Source of the DNA: Serripes groenlandicus | Lineage: Eukaryota; Mollusca; Bivalvia; Cardiida; Cardiidae | Reading direction: 5' to 3' | Length of the DNA stretch: 64,000 nucleotides | Assembly: GCA_031761405.1 (NCBI GenBank) | Contig: JASEVX010000094.1 | Location: 70,001 to 134,000, forward strand | In this document: one piece after another, positions 42,301 to 55,300 of the stretch | Position numbering within the stretch: position 1 is the first letter of the stretch | Layout: each line of letters begins with the position of its first letter | The notes under the pieces: generated by a model | What the model was told of the DNA's origin: nothing | The model's database searches: none | What the model saw: only the letters and a program-made list of their open reading frames with translations | Made by a program: the position numbers and the translations under genes

Positions 42301-45300
42301 GACTACTTTTGAAACCATTGTGATAAAAGGAGAGATTGCTTATGATGGACATATTACCTTTCGCCACAATGTTTTAAACTCTTATTCAATAATTATTCGT
42401 TCATCATGTTTGCAGAGATATTTTCTAAATTTGTCTGCATCAGATGCATTTGGAAAAGGATAAATGCAGCCAATTAGCAGTAAGCTGTATATAGATAATT
42501 TCTGTTGCAGCAAACCCCTCCTTGCAAGAACTGATTGATGTCATAAATAGCCTAGAGAACTCCGCCGCTTACATCAATACGTCATCCAGTAGCATATTTG
42601 ATGTCACTGTAAATGGTAACACATACACCAGTAGCCAATCAACGCTCACAATTACAGGCAACGTCACCTGCCCGACGGGTCAAACTGCAACAGATGGCAT
42701 CTGTGGTGAGTAGTTTATATTACATCACAATTACAAGCAACGTCACATATGCACTTCAGGGCAGACTGAAACAAACGGTGTCACATACACCAGCAGTCGA
42801 AACCTGCCCAACGGGTCAGACTGCAACAAATGGCTTCTGTGATTATTAGACTACAATTTTGTTTAACCCTTTCCGAAATATAGACGCTTTCTGAAGCCTT
42901 TGCAGCAGACGACTTTTGAAAACACTGTAACAAAAAGAGAAATTGCTCAAAATGAGCAATTTCTCACTTTGCCACAATGTTTTCATATTTGTTCAGTAAT
43001 TATGCCTACAATTATAGAGATTTTCCATATTTTTGAGTAGACATTTTCAAAGTTGTCTGCTGCAGATTTGTTGTATGTGGGAAAGGACTGCTGGAACCAA
43101 TATTGAGATGTCTGTGCCACCAGTATAGAGCTATTGTGGGCTGTTAAACTCAAATTATAATACCATATTCCTAGAATAGGCTGTGTAGGACTACTGTTCC
43201 ATATATGTAAAGATGGACAAGTCAATTTTAAAATTCAGCATTGAAAATGTGAATAGGTTTTATGTGCAAGTTCTCCCTTATGCCAAAAGGTTTTCAAATG
43301 TTGTCTGTTGCAGAGGCATCAAAATGTGTTTGTATGTGGAAAACAGTTTATTATTGTACTTCATAATCTAAATGAACCGTTCCTCAAGAAAACCAACATT
43401 ATGGACTCTGCATACTGTATCAACCCAGATCAGCCCGTGCAGTCCTCGCTGTCTAATCCGGGCCAACACATTCCGTCTCAGGGAGATAGAGGTAGAGAGA
43501 ACTGATTCCTGAAACAGAAAATCCAGAAGAGGCGAAGAGTGTCTGTCTGGTTAGTCTGTGCGGCATGCATCGACTGATCCGGGTCGATACTTTCCGCAGA
43601 GTCTGCAATGTTGGTTTTTCGTAATTCGGCTCAAAATATATTTGTTTGACCCTCAAAAACTGTGATGCGGGAAGAAGGTTCCCAATGAGACGAGTCCATT
43701 AAGTATCCACACAAATGGGTTTCGTTGAGACATATATTAAAGAGAGATATTGGTTGGAAAATACCAGTATATTCTTCCTTATGTAGTCCTCTTATTATCC
43801 TGTCATGGAGTACTCTCTATATTCTTCCTTATGTAGTCCTCTTATTATCCTGTCATAGAGTACTCTCTATATTCTTCCTTATGTAGTCCTCTTATTATCC
43901 TGTCATAGAGTACTCTCTATATTCTACCTTATGAAGTCCTCTTATTATCCTGTCATGGAGTACTCTCTATATTCTTCCTTATGAAGTCCTCTTATTATCC
44001 TGTCATGGAGTACTCTCTATATTCTTCCTTATGTAGTCCTCGTATTATCCTGTCATGGAGTACTCTCTATATTATTCCTTATGTAGTCCTCGTATTATCC
44101 TGTCATGGAGTACTCTTTATATCTTTTTTATGTAGTCCACCTATTATCCTGTCATGGAGTACTCTCTATATTCTTCCTTATGAAGTCCTCTTATTATCCT
44201 GTCATGGAGTACTATCTATATTCTTCCTTATGTAGTCCTCTTATTATCCTGTCATAGAGTACTCTCTATATTCTTCCTTATGTAGTCCTCTTATTATCCT
44301 GTCATGGAGTACTCTCTATATTCTTCCTTATAGAGTCATCTTATTATCCTGTCATGGAGTACTCTCTATATTCTTCCTTATGTAGTCCTCTTATTATCCT
44401 GTCATGGAGTACTCTCTATATTCTTCCTTATGTAGTCCTCTTATTATCCTGTCATGGAGTACTCTCTATATTCTCTCTTATTTAGAGTGTCCTGCCCTTA
44501 AGTACTCTTTTAAATCCTCTCTTACTCAAAGTATACTCTCCTAAAGTAGTTATTTATATTATCACTGATTTACAGTAACCTGCCCTGAAGTACTCTTTAT
44601 ATACTTTCTAATTTACAGAATTTTGCCCTCAAGTTCTCTTTATATCTTGTTTACAGTAGCCTGACTTTTGTACTATTTGTATCGTCTATAATGCACAATG
44701 TTCTGCATGCATTGAAGTGTTCTTTATATCCTCTCCAAATTACAGTATCCTGCCCTGAAGGGACCTACTACATTGATGGCTACTGTACTTACTGTGACAA
44801 GGGAACTTACTCTGATTCATCGGGACAAACTTCGTGTACCTCTTGTCCTCCTGGGTTATCTACAACGACTATAGGATCTTATGCTGTGTCACAGTGTACT
44901 GGTAAGGCTTTATCCAATTTCTTCATGAATTCTTGTACAACGAGCATTATGTACCACATGCCCTTCTCAGGCCTTCATGAATATCCATTACTACTAAAGG
45001 GTAGTATGCTACGTCAACATGTACTGGCAAGGCTTTATCTAATTTCTTCATGATTTATTTTACAACGAGCATTATGTACCACATACCCTTCTCAAGCTGG
45101 GTTCACACTACGACGTTTAGACCGACGTTTTCCGACGTTTGGGCAAACGTCCAGCTCCGCTAGTAAAAGTTGCTAAAAGTTTATAAGAGTTGATGTTCGC
45201 TGGCGAATGCTGACGAACGTTGTGTTCGTTGAAAAAATTTAACATGCAAAAACTTTGCCGACGTTTGGAAATAAATGTTGGTGTAAGTTGTGCTCCGTTC

Positions 45301-47253
45301 GTAAACGTTCCTAAATGCTGGATTAAGTTGTACAGAGTTTGCCTAAGTAGGACTCTGTTGGCAAACGTCGACTGAGACGCTGGTGGTGGTGAACTTAGCC
45401 CAACGCTTGTCCAACGGAGGCCAACGGGTACCCGACGCAATGAACTCGATGGTAACGCAAGGGGCTAGCGTAGGCGAACTTTCAACAGCGTACCCGTAAC
45501 TTAGGTGAACTTTGGACAACGGATCCTTACGAAGCCTGACGTTAAACAATTTTTGCGAACAAACTGAACGTTTGCAGGTTTTTGTCAGTGGTCAGCAACG
45601 CACTACCAGCGCGACCCAAACGTTTTCGAGCGTATGCCGATCACAATTACAAATACACAGAAGGGAGATGGAGAGATGTGGCCGCTTCTTCAGTCAAAAC
45701 AAGACTGCCAGGAAGTGTCAAAAGTTCGGCTATATATAGACGTTGCCTGACGCTGACCTCAGCTTACCTACGCTGAGTATTCGTTCGTCTAAGTTGGACT
45801 AAGTCGACGACCGCTGCACATACGCTACATCTGCGTTGGCAAAAGTTCGCCTACGCCAATAGAAAATAAATACAACGCTGGTAAACGCTGTCAAACGCTG
45901 GGAAACGTTCGTAAAAGTTGATTTGCGCCGGATATAAAACGTTGGTAGTGTGAATGAAAAATATCCTTCTATCGAACGTAATTTCGCCGACGTTTGGGCT
46001 CATTTCTTAGACTTTTCAAACGCTGGCCAACACTGGTACAAACGTTCATAGTGTGAACCCACCTTCAGGCCTTTTGGGTTAATCATTACTACGAACATGT
46101 CTTATGCTTCTCAACGTGTACTGGTAAGTGGTAAGGCTTTTATCTAATTTCTTCATGATTTATTTAATAACGAGTATTATATACCACATGCCCTACATTG
46201 GTATCCATTACTACTATATAGGGTATTTATGATATGTCAAACTGTACTTGTAAGTTTTTTATTCAATTTCTTCATGATTGTTTTAAGATAATAAGCAATA
46301 TGTACTGCATGCCCTGCATGATAAGCCATTACTACTAAAGCGTCTTACATGTATGCTACGTCACAGTGTATGTGTAAGTTTTTTATCCAATTTCTTCATG
46401 GTTTTTTTAAGATAATAAGCAATATGTACTGCATGCCCTGCATGATAAGCCATTACTACTAAAGCGTCTTACATGTATGCTACGTCACAGTGTATGTGTA
46501 AGGTTTTTATCCAATTTCTTCGTGTTTTTTTAAAGATAATAAGCAATATGTACTGCATGCCCTGCATGATAAGCCATTACTACTAAAGCGTCTGACATGT
46601 ATGCTACGTCACAGTGTATGTGTAAGGTTTTTATCCATTTTCTTTGTGTTTTTTTAAAGATAATAAGCAATATGTACCGCCTGCTCTACGTGAGTATCCA
46701 CCACTACTTAAGGGTCTTACGCTACGTCACAGTGTACTTGTAAGGCTTTTATCCAATTTCTCCATAATTTATTGTTGTAATAACAAGCAATATGTACCGC
46801 ATGCCCTACATAATTATCAATAATTATTAAAGGGTATTATGCTACGTCACCGTGTAATGATAAGGCTTTATCCAATTTCTTTTTTAGGTTTACATTTTTC
46901 AGTGGCGTCAAAATGCATCTTCATTTGGGAAAAGTCTAAGCATTGATTACTTCTTTGTCGCAGTGCTCTATTGCAAGGTTTCTCTGTGATAACCCTTTCC
47001 CACATTATGACGCTTGCTGACGCCTCTGCAGCAGGCGACATTTGAAAACATTTCGGGAAAATGAGAAAGTGAGAAATTTGTCCTTTTGCCGCAACGTTTT
47101 TTCAAATCTTTTAAATAAATCTACTTTAATTTACAGAGAATTTTTACAGTTATACCTATATATTTTCAAAGTCGTCTGCTGAAGGTTTTTCATCTGTGGG
47201 AAAGGGTTATGAATATATTTGTTCTTACATTTCCAGAATCAGTGAATGTTACA

Positions 47254-47285
<32 letters not shown>

Positions 47286-50200
47286 AACCACAGAGAGTCC
47301 AAAAAATACAGACAACAACAACAATAGTTCAGGTATTGATAGAATAAATTCAAAACTACTCCACTTACAGACGTATTTAGACACATCTGTAGCAGAAGAT
47401 TTATCTATGGAAAGATTGTCGCAAAAGGAAAATTGCTCATAGCATATTGTTACAAAACAAATTAGATTAACCCCTTTTGCTTTCCCACATGCAACAAATC
47501 TGCAGCAGACGAAAGTTTGAAAAGATATTGGCAATAATGTTGAAAATCTTTTTTTGACGAAAGTTCAATCATTAAATAGAGTTGAAAAAGTTGTGGTAAA
47601 TGGACAAAAATCTCAAAAAAAGCAATTTCTCCATTTGCTACAAAGTTTGTTAAGATTCGTCTGCTGTAGAGGAGTCAGAAAGCGTCTGTATACGGGAATG
47701 GGTTCAGTAAGCTAAGATTGATATTCCTGAAGCACAGCTCTTTTGTTCAGTTTTGCAAAGGTATTCATATGAGCCATTCCGCGAGAACACCAACATTGTG
47801 GACATTGCGTAGAGTATCGACCCAGATCAGCAAAGCAAGCTGCGTAGGCTAACCCGGACAGGCACTTTTCATCTCCTTTGGATTTTCTGTTTCAGGAATC
47901 ATTACTCTATACATCTTACCCCCTGAGACGAAATGTGTCGGCCTGGGTCGATACATTATGCAAAGTCCAAAATGTTGTTTTTTCTCGTTGACCGGCTCAT
48001 ATGATATTGCCAACGGGTCAGACTGCAACAAATGGCTTCTGTGATTATTAGTTAAGATGAACATTACATTTTGCGGTAACTACAATTTTGTTTAACCCTT
48101 TCCGAAATATAGACGCTTTCTGACGCCTTTGCAGCAGACGACTTTTGAAAACACTGTAACAAAAAGAGAAATTGCTCAAAACGAGCAATTTCTCACTTGC
48201 AGTAATTATGCCTACAATTATAGAGATTTTCCATATTTTTGAGTAGACATTTTCAAAGTTGTCTGCTGCAGATTTGTTGTATGTGGGAAAGTACTGCTGG
48301 AAGCAATGTTGAGATGTCTGTGCCACCAGTATAGAGCTATTGTGGGCTGTTAAACTCAAATTATAATACCATATTCCTAGAATAGGCTGTGTAGGACTAC
48401 TGTTCCATATATGTAAAGATGGACAAGTCAATTTTAAAATTCAGCATTGAAAATGTGAATAGGTTTTATGTGCAAGTTCTCCCTTATGCCAAAAGGTTTT
48501 CAAATGTTGTCTGTTGCAGAGGCATCAAAATGTGTTTGTATGTGGAAAACAGTTTATTATTGTACTTCATAATCTAAATGAACCGTTCCTCAAGAAAACC
48601 AACATTATGGACTCTGCATACTGTATCAACCCAGATCAGCCCGTGCAGTCCTCGCTGTCTAATCGGGGCCAACACATTCCGTCTCAGGGAGATAGAGGTA
48701 GAGAGAACTGATTCCTGAAACAGAAAATCCAGAAGAGGCGAAGAGTGTCTGTCTGGTTAGTCTGTGCGGCATGCATCGACTGATCCGGGTCGATACTTTC
48801 CGCAGAGTCTGCAATGTTGGTTTTTCGTAATTCGACTCAAAATATATTTGTTTGACCCTCAAATACTGTGATGCGGGAAGAAGGTTCCCAATGAGACGAG
48901 TCCATTAAGTATCCACACAAATGGGTTTCGTTGAGACATATATTAAAGAGAGATATTGGTTGGAAAATACCAGTATATTCTTCCTTATGTAGTCCTCTTA
49001 TTATCCTGTCATGGAGTACTCTCTATATTCTTCCTTATGTAGTCCTCTTATTATCCTGTCATAGAGTACTCTCTATATTCTTCCTTATGTAGTCCTCTTA
49101 TTATCCTGTCATAGAGTACTCTCTATATTATACCTTATGAAGTCCTCTTATTATCCTGTCATGGAGTACTCTCTATATTCTTCCTTATGAAGTCCTCTTA
49201 TTATCATGTCATGGAGTACTCTCTATATTCTTCCTTATGTAGTCCTCGTATTATCCTGTCATTGAGTACTCTCTATATTATTCCTTATGTAGTCCTCGTA
49301 TTATCCTGTCATGGAGTACTCTTTATATCTTTTTTATGTAGTCAACCTATTATCCTGTCATGGAGTACTATCTATATTCTTCCTTATGTAGTCCTCTTAT
49401 TATCCTGTCATAGAGTACTCTCTATATTCTTCCTTATGTAGTCCTCTTATTATCCTGTCATGGAGTACTCTCTATATTCTTCCTTATAGAGTCATCTTAT
49501 TATCCTGTCATGGAGTACTCTCTATATTCTTCCTTATGTAGTCCTCTTATTATCCTGTCATGGAGTACTCTCTATATTCTTCCTTATGTAGTCCTCTTAT
49601 TATCCTGTCATGGAGTACTCTCTATATTCTCTCTTATTTAGAGTGTCCTGCCCTTAAGTACTCTTTTAAATCCTCTCTTACTCAAAGTATACTCTCCTAA
49701 AGTAGTTATTTATATTATCACTGATTTACAGTAACCTGCCCTGAAGTACTCTTTATATCCTTTCTAATTTACAGAATTTTGCCCTCAAGTTCTCTTTATA
49801 TCTTGTTTACAGTAGCCTGACTTTTGTACTATTTGTATCGTCTATAATGCACAATGTTCTGCATTGAAGTGTTCTTTATATCCTCTCCAAATTACAGTAT
49901 CCTGCCCTGAAGGGACCTACTACATTGTTGGCTACTGTACTAACTGTGACAAGGGAACTTACTCTGATTCATCGGGACAAACTTCGTGTACCTCTTGTCC
50001 TCCTGGGTTATCTACAACGACTATAGGATCTTATGCTGTGTCACAGTGTACTGGTAAGGCTTTATCCAATTTCTTCATGAATTCTTGTACAACGAGCATT
50101 ATGTACCACATGCCCTTCTCAGGCCTTCATGAATATCCATTACTACTAAAGGGTAGTATGCTACGTCAACATGTACTGGCAAGGCTTTATCTAATTTCTT

Positions 50201-52282
50201 CATGATTTATTTTACAACGAGCATTATGTACCACATACCCTTCTCAAGCTGGGTTCACACTACGACGTTTAGACCGACGTTTTCCGACGTTTGGGCAAAC
50301 GTCCAGCTCCGCTAGTAAAAGTTGCTAAAAGTTTATAAGAGTTGATGTTCGCTGGCGAATGCTGACGAACGTTGTGTTCGTTGAAAAATTTTAACATGCA
50401 AAAACTTTGCCGACGTTTGGAAATAAATGTTGGTGTAAGTTGTGCTCCGTTCGTAAACGTTCCTAAATGCTGGATTAAGTTGTACAGAGTTTGCCTAAGT
50501 AGGACTCTGTTGGCAAACGTCGACTGAGACGCTGGTGGTGGTGAACTTAGCCGAACGCTTGTCCAACGGAGGCCAACGGGTACCCGACGCAATGAACTCG
50601 ATGGTAACGCAAGGGGCTAGCGTAGGCGAACTTTCAACAGCGTACCCGTAACTTAGGTGAACTTTGGACAACGGATCCTTACGAAGCCTGACGTTAAACA
50701 ATCTTTGCGAACAAACTGAACGTTTGCAGGTTTTTGTCAGCGGTCAGCAACGCACTACCAGCGCGACCCAAACGTTTTCGAGCGTATGCCGATCACAATT
50801 ACAAATACACAGAAGGGAGATGGAGAGATGTGGCCGCTTCTTCAATCAAAACAAGACTGCCAGGAAGTGTCAAAAGTTCGGCTATATATAGACGTTGCCT
50901 GACGCTGACCTCAGCTTACCTACGCTGAGTATTCGTTCGTCTAAGTTGGACTAAGTCGACGACCGCTGCACATACGCTACATCTGCGTTGGCAAAAGTTC
51001 GCCTACGCTAATAGAAAATAAATACAACGCTGGTAAACGCTGTCAAACGCTGGGAAACGTTCGTAAAAGTTGATTTGCGCCGGATATAAAACGTTGGTAG
51101 TGTGAATGAAAAATATCCTTCTATCGAACGTAATTTCGCCGACGTTTGGGCTCATTTCTTAGACTTTTCAAACGCTGGCCAACACTGGTACAAACGTTCA
51201 TAGTGTGAACCCACCTTCAGGCCTTTTGGGTTAATCATTACTACGAACATGTCTTATGCTTCTCAACGTGTACTGGTAAGTGGTAAGGCTTTTATCTAAT
51301 TTCTTCATGATTTATTTAATAACGAGTATTATATACCACATGCCCTACATTGGTATCCATTACTACTATATAGGGTATTTATGATATGTCAAACTGTACT
51401 TGTAAGTTTTTTATTCAATTTCTTCATGATTGTTTTAAGATAATAAGCAATATGTACTGCATGCCCTGCATGATAAGCCATTACTACTAAAGCGTCTTAC
51501 ATGTATGCTACGTCACAGTGTATGTGTAAGTTTTTTATCCAATTTCTTCATGGGTTTTTTTAAGATAATAAGCAATATGTACTGCATGCCCTGCATGATA
51601 AGCCATTACTACTAAAGCGTCTTACATGTATGCTACGTCACAGTGTATGTGTAAGGTTTTTATCCAATTTCTTCGTGTTTTTTTAAAGATAATAAGCAAC
51701 ATGTACCGCCTGCTCTACGTGAGTATCCACCACTACTTAAGGGTCTTATGCTACGTCACAGTGTACTTGTAAGGCTTTTATCCAATTTCTCCATAAGTTA
51801 TTGTTGTAATAACAAGCAATATGTACCGCATGCCCTACATAATTATCAATAACTATTAAAGGGTATTATGCTACGTCACCGTGTAATGATAAGGCTTTAT
51901 CCAATTTCTTTTTTAGGTTTACATTTTTCAGTGGCGTCAAAATGCATCTTCATTTGGGAAAAGTCTAAGCATTGATTACTACTTTGTCGCAGTGCTCTAT
52001 TGCAAGGTTTCTCTGTGATAACCCTTTCCCACATTATGACGCTTTCTGACGCCTCTGCAGCAGGCGACATTTGAAAACATTACGGGAAAATGAGAAAGTG
52101 AGAAATTTGTCCTTTTGCCGCAACGTTTTTTCAAATCTTTTAAATAAATCTACTTTAATTTACAGAGAATTTTTACAGTTATACCTATATATTTTCAAAG
52201 TCGTCTGCTGAAGGTTTTTCATCTGTGGGAAAGGGTTATGAATATATTTGTTCTTACATTTCCAGAATCAGTGAATGTTACA

Positions 52283-52317
<35 letters not shown>

Positions 52318-55300
52318 AACCACAGAGAGTCCAAAAAATACAGACAACAACAACAATAGTTCAGGTATTGATTGAATAAATTCAAAACTACTCCACTTAC
52401 AGACGTATTTAGACACATCTGCAGCAGAAGATTTATCTATGGAAAGATTGTCGCAAAAGGAAAATTGCTCATAGCATATTGTTACAAAACAAATTAGATT
52501 AACCCCTTTTGCTTTCCCACATGCAACAAATCTGCAGCAGACGAAAGTTTGAAAAGATATTGGCAATAATGTTGAAAATCTTTTTTTGACGAAAGTTCAA
52601 TCATTAAATAGAGTTGAAAAAGTTGTGGTAAATAGACAAAAATCTCAAAAAAAGCAATTTCTCCATTTGCTACAAAGTTTGTTAAGATTCGTCTGCTGTA
52701 GAGGAGTCAGAAAGCGTCTGTATACGGGAATGGGTTCAGTAAGCTAAGATTGATATTCCTGAAGCACAGCTCTTTTGTTCAGTTTTGCAAAGGTATTCAT
52801 ATGAGCCAGTCCGCGAGAACACCAACATTGTGGACATTGCGTAGAGTATCGACCCAGATCAGCAAAGCAAGCTGCGTAGGCTAACCCGGACAGGCACTTT
52901 TCATCTCCTTTGGATTTTCTGTTTCAGGAATCATTACTCTATACATCTAATCCCCTGAGACGAAATGTGTCGGCCTGGGTCGATACATTATGCAAAGTCC
53001 AAAATGTTGTTTTTTCTCGTTGACCGGCTCATATGATATTGCCCCGAATTGAACGACCGACATATGAGAAGTGAACCAATATATGCTTCCCATTCTCGTA
53101 CATAGTCCTTTAACCCTTTTTAGACATACAACAAATCTGCAGCAGATATTTTAAGCAAAACATATGGAAAGTCAAACTGTATGAAGGTAAAGTTATTGAA
53201 TAGAGATGAAAATAGTGTGGCAGGAAGAATAAATGGCTAAATTTGAGTCAATTTTAAAATTCAGCATTGAAAATGTGAATAGGTTTTATGTGCAAGTTCT
53301 CCCTTATGCCAAAAGGTTTTCAAATGTTGTCTGTTGCAGAGGCATCAAAATGTGTTTGTATGTGGAAAACAGTTTAATCTGATACTTCATAATCTAAATG
53401 AACCGTTCCTCAAGAAAACCAACATTATGGACTCTGCATACTGTATCAACCCAGATCAGCCCGTGCAGTCCTCGCTGTCTAATCCGGGCCAACACATTCC
53501 GTCTCAGGGAGATAGAGGTAGAGAGAACTGATTCCTGAAACAGAAAATCCAGAAGAGGCGAAGAGTGTCTGTCTGGTTAGTCTGTGCGGCATGCATCGAC
53601 TGATCCGGGTCGATACTTTCCGCAGAGTCTGCAATGTTGGTTTTTCGTAATTCGGCTCAAAATATATTTTTTTGACCCTCAAATACTGTGATGCGGGAAG
53701 AAGGTTCCCAATGAGACGAGTCCATTAAGTATCCACACAAATGGGTTTCGTTGAGACATATATTAAAGAGAGATATTGGTTGGAAAATACCAGTATATTC
53801 TTCCTTATGTAGTCCTCTTATTATCCTGTCATGGAGTACTCTCTATATTCTTCCTTATGTAGTCCTCTTATTATCCTGTCATAGAGTACTCTCTATATTC
53901 TTCCTTATGTAGTCCTCTTATTATCCTGTCATAGAGTACTCTCTATATTCTTCCTTATGAAGTCCTCTTATTATCCTGTCATGGAGTACTCTCTATATTC
54001 TTCCTTATGAAGTCCTCTTATTATCCTGTCATGGAGTACTCTCTATATTCTTCCTTATGTAGTCCTCGTATTATCCTGTCATGGAGTACTCTCTATATTA
54101 TTCCTTATGTAGTCCTCGTATTATCCTGTCATGGAGTACTCTTTATATCTTTTTTATGTAGTCCACCTATTATCCTGTCATGGAGTACTCTCTATATTCT
54201 TCCTTATGAAGTCCTCTTATTATCCTGTCATGGAGTACTATCTATATTCTTCCTTATGTAGTCCTCTTATTATCCTGTCATAGAGTACTCTCTATATTCT
54301 TCCTTATGTAGTCCTCTTATTATCCTGTCATGGAGTACTCTCTATATTCTTCCTTATAGAGTCATCTTATTATCCTGTCATGGAGTACTCTCTATATTCT
54401 TCCTTATGTAGTACTCTTATTATCCTGCCATGGAGTACTCTCTATATTCTCTCTTATTTAGAGTGTCCTGCCCTTAAGTACTCTTTTAAATCCTCTCTTA
54501 CTCAAAGTATACTCTCCTAAAGTAGTTATTTATATTATCACTGATTTACAGTAACCTGCCCTGAAGTACTCTTTATATCCTTTCTAATTTACAGAACTTT
54601 GCCCTCAATTTCTCTTTATATCTTGTTTACAGTAGCCTGACTTTTGTACGATTTGTATCGTCTATAATGCACAATGTTCTGCATTGAAGTGTTCTTTATA
54701 TCCTCTCCAAATTACAGTATCCTGCCCTGAAGGGACCTACTACATTGATGGCTACTGTAATTACTGTGACAAGGGAACTTACTCTGATTCATCGGGACAA
54801 ACGTCGTGTACCTCTTGTCCTTCTGGGTGGTCTACAACGACTATTGGATCTTATGCTGTGTCACAGTGTACAGGTAAGGCTTTATACAATTTCTTCATGA
54901 ATTCTTGTACAACGAGCATTATGTACCACATGCCCTTCTCAGGCCTTCATGAATATCCATTACTACTAAAGGGTAGTATGCTACGTCAACATGTACTGGC
55001 AAGGCTTTATCTAATTTCTTCATGATTTATTTTACAACGAGCATTATGTACCACATACCCTTCTCAAGCTGGGTTCACACTACGACGTTTAGACCGACGT
55101 TTTCCGACGTTTGGGCAAACGTCCAGCTCCGCTAGTAAAAGTTGCTAAAAAAATTTAAGAGTTGATGTTCGCTGGCGAATGCTGACGAACGTTGTGTTCG
55201 TTGAAAAATGTTAACATGCAAAAACTTTGCCGACGTTTGGAAATAAATGTTGGTGTAAGTTGTGCTCCGTTCGTAAACGTTCCTAAATGCTGGATTAAGT

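Larger units (their letters stand above)
42806..48008 (+). repeat. Segmental tandem duplication, unit 1 (exons 23-24)
   Basis: About 5.2 kb. Order: exon-22-like remnant, family A MITE, inverted family B, family C remnant, 50-bp minisatellite, exon 23, 964-bp TIR element, exon-23-edge cassettes, family A, exon 24, family A, family B. The same order recurs in units 2 and 3 at very high identity. Confidence 0.93.
48009..53246 (+). repeat. Segmental tandem duplication, unit 2 (exons 25-26)
   Basis: About 5.2 kb. Differs from unit 1 by a 27-bp insertion near 48050, loss of about 25 bp in the first family A copy and fewer minisatellite units. Joined to unit 1 between GATATTG and CCAACGGGTCAG. Confidence 0.93.

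Noticed and set aside
42782..42850. Extra coding exon resembling the end of exon 22
   Set aside because: Donor destroyed (GTGATT and an in-frame TAG follow), no acceptor tract, and the match covers only the exon edge.
45117..45776. Frames of 64-107 codons conserved in all three duplicated units
   Set aside because: They lie inside the 964-bp TIR element; conservation reflects recent DNA duplication, not coding constraint, and no domain is visible.
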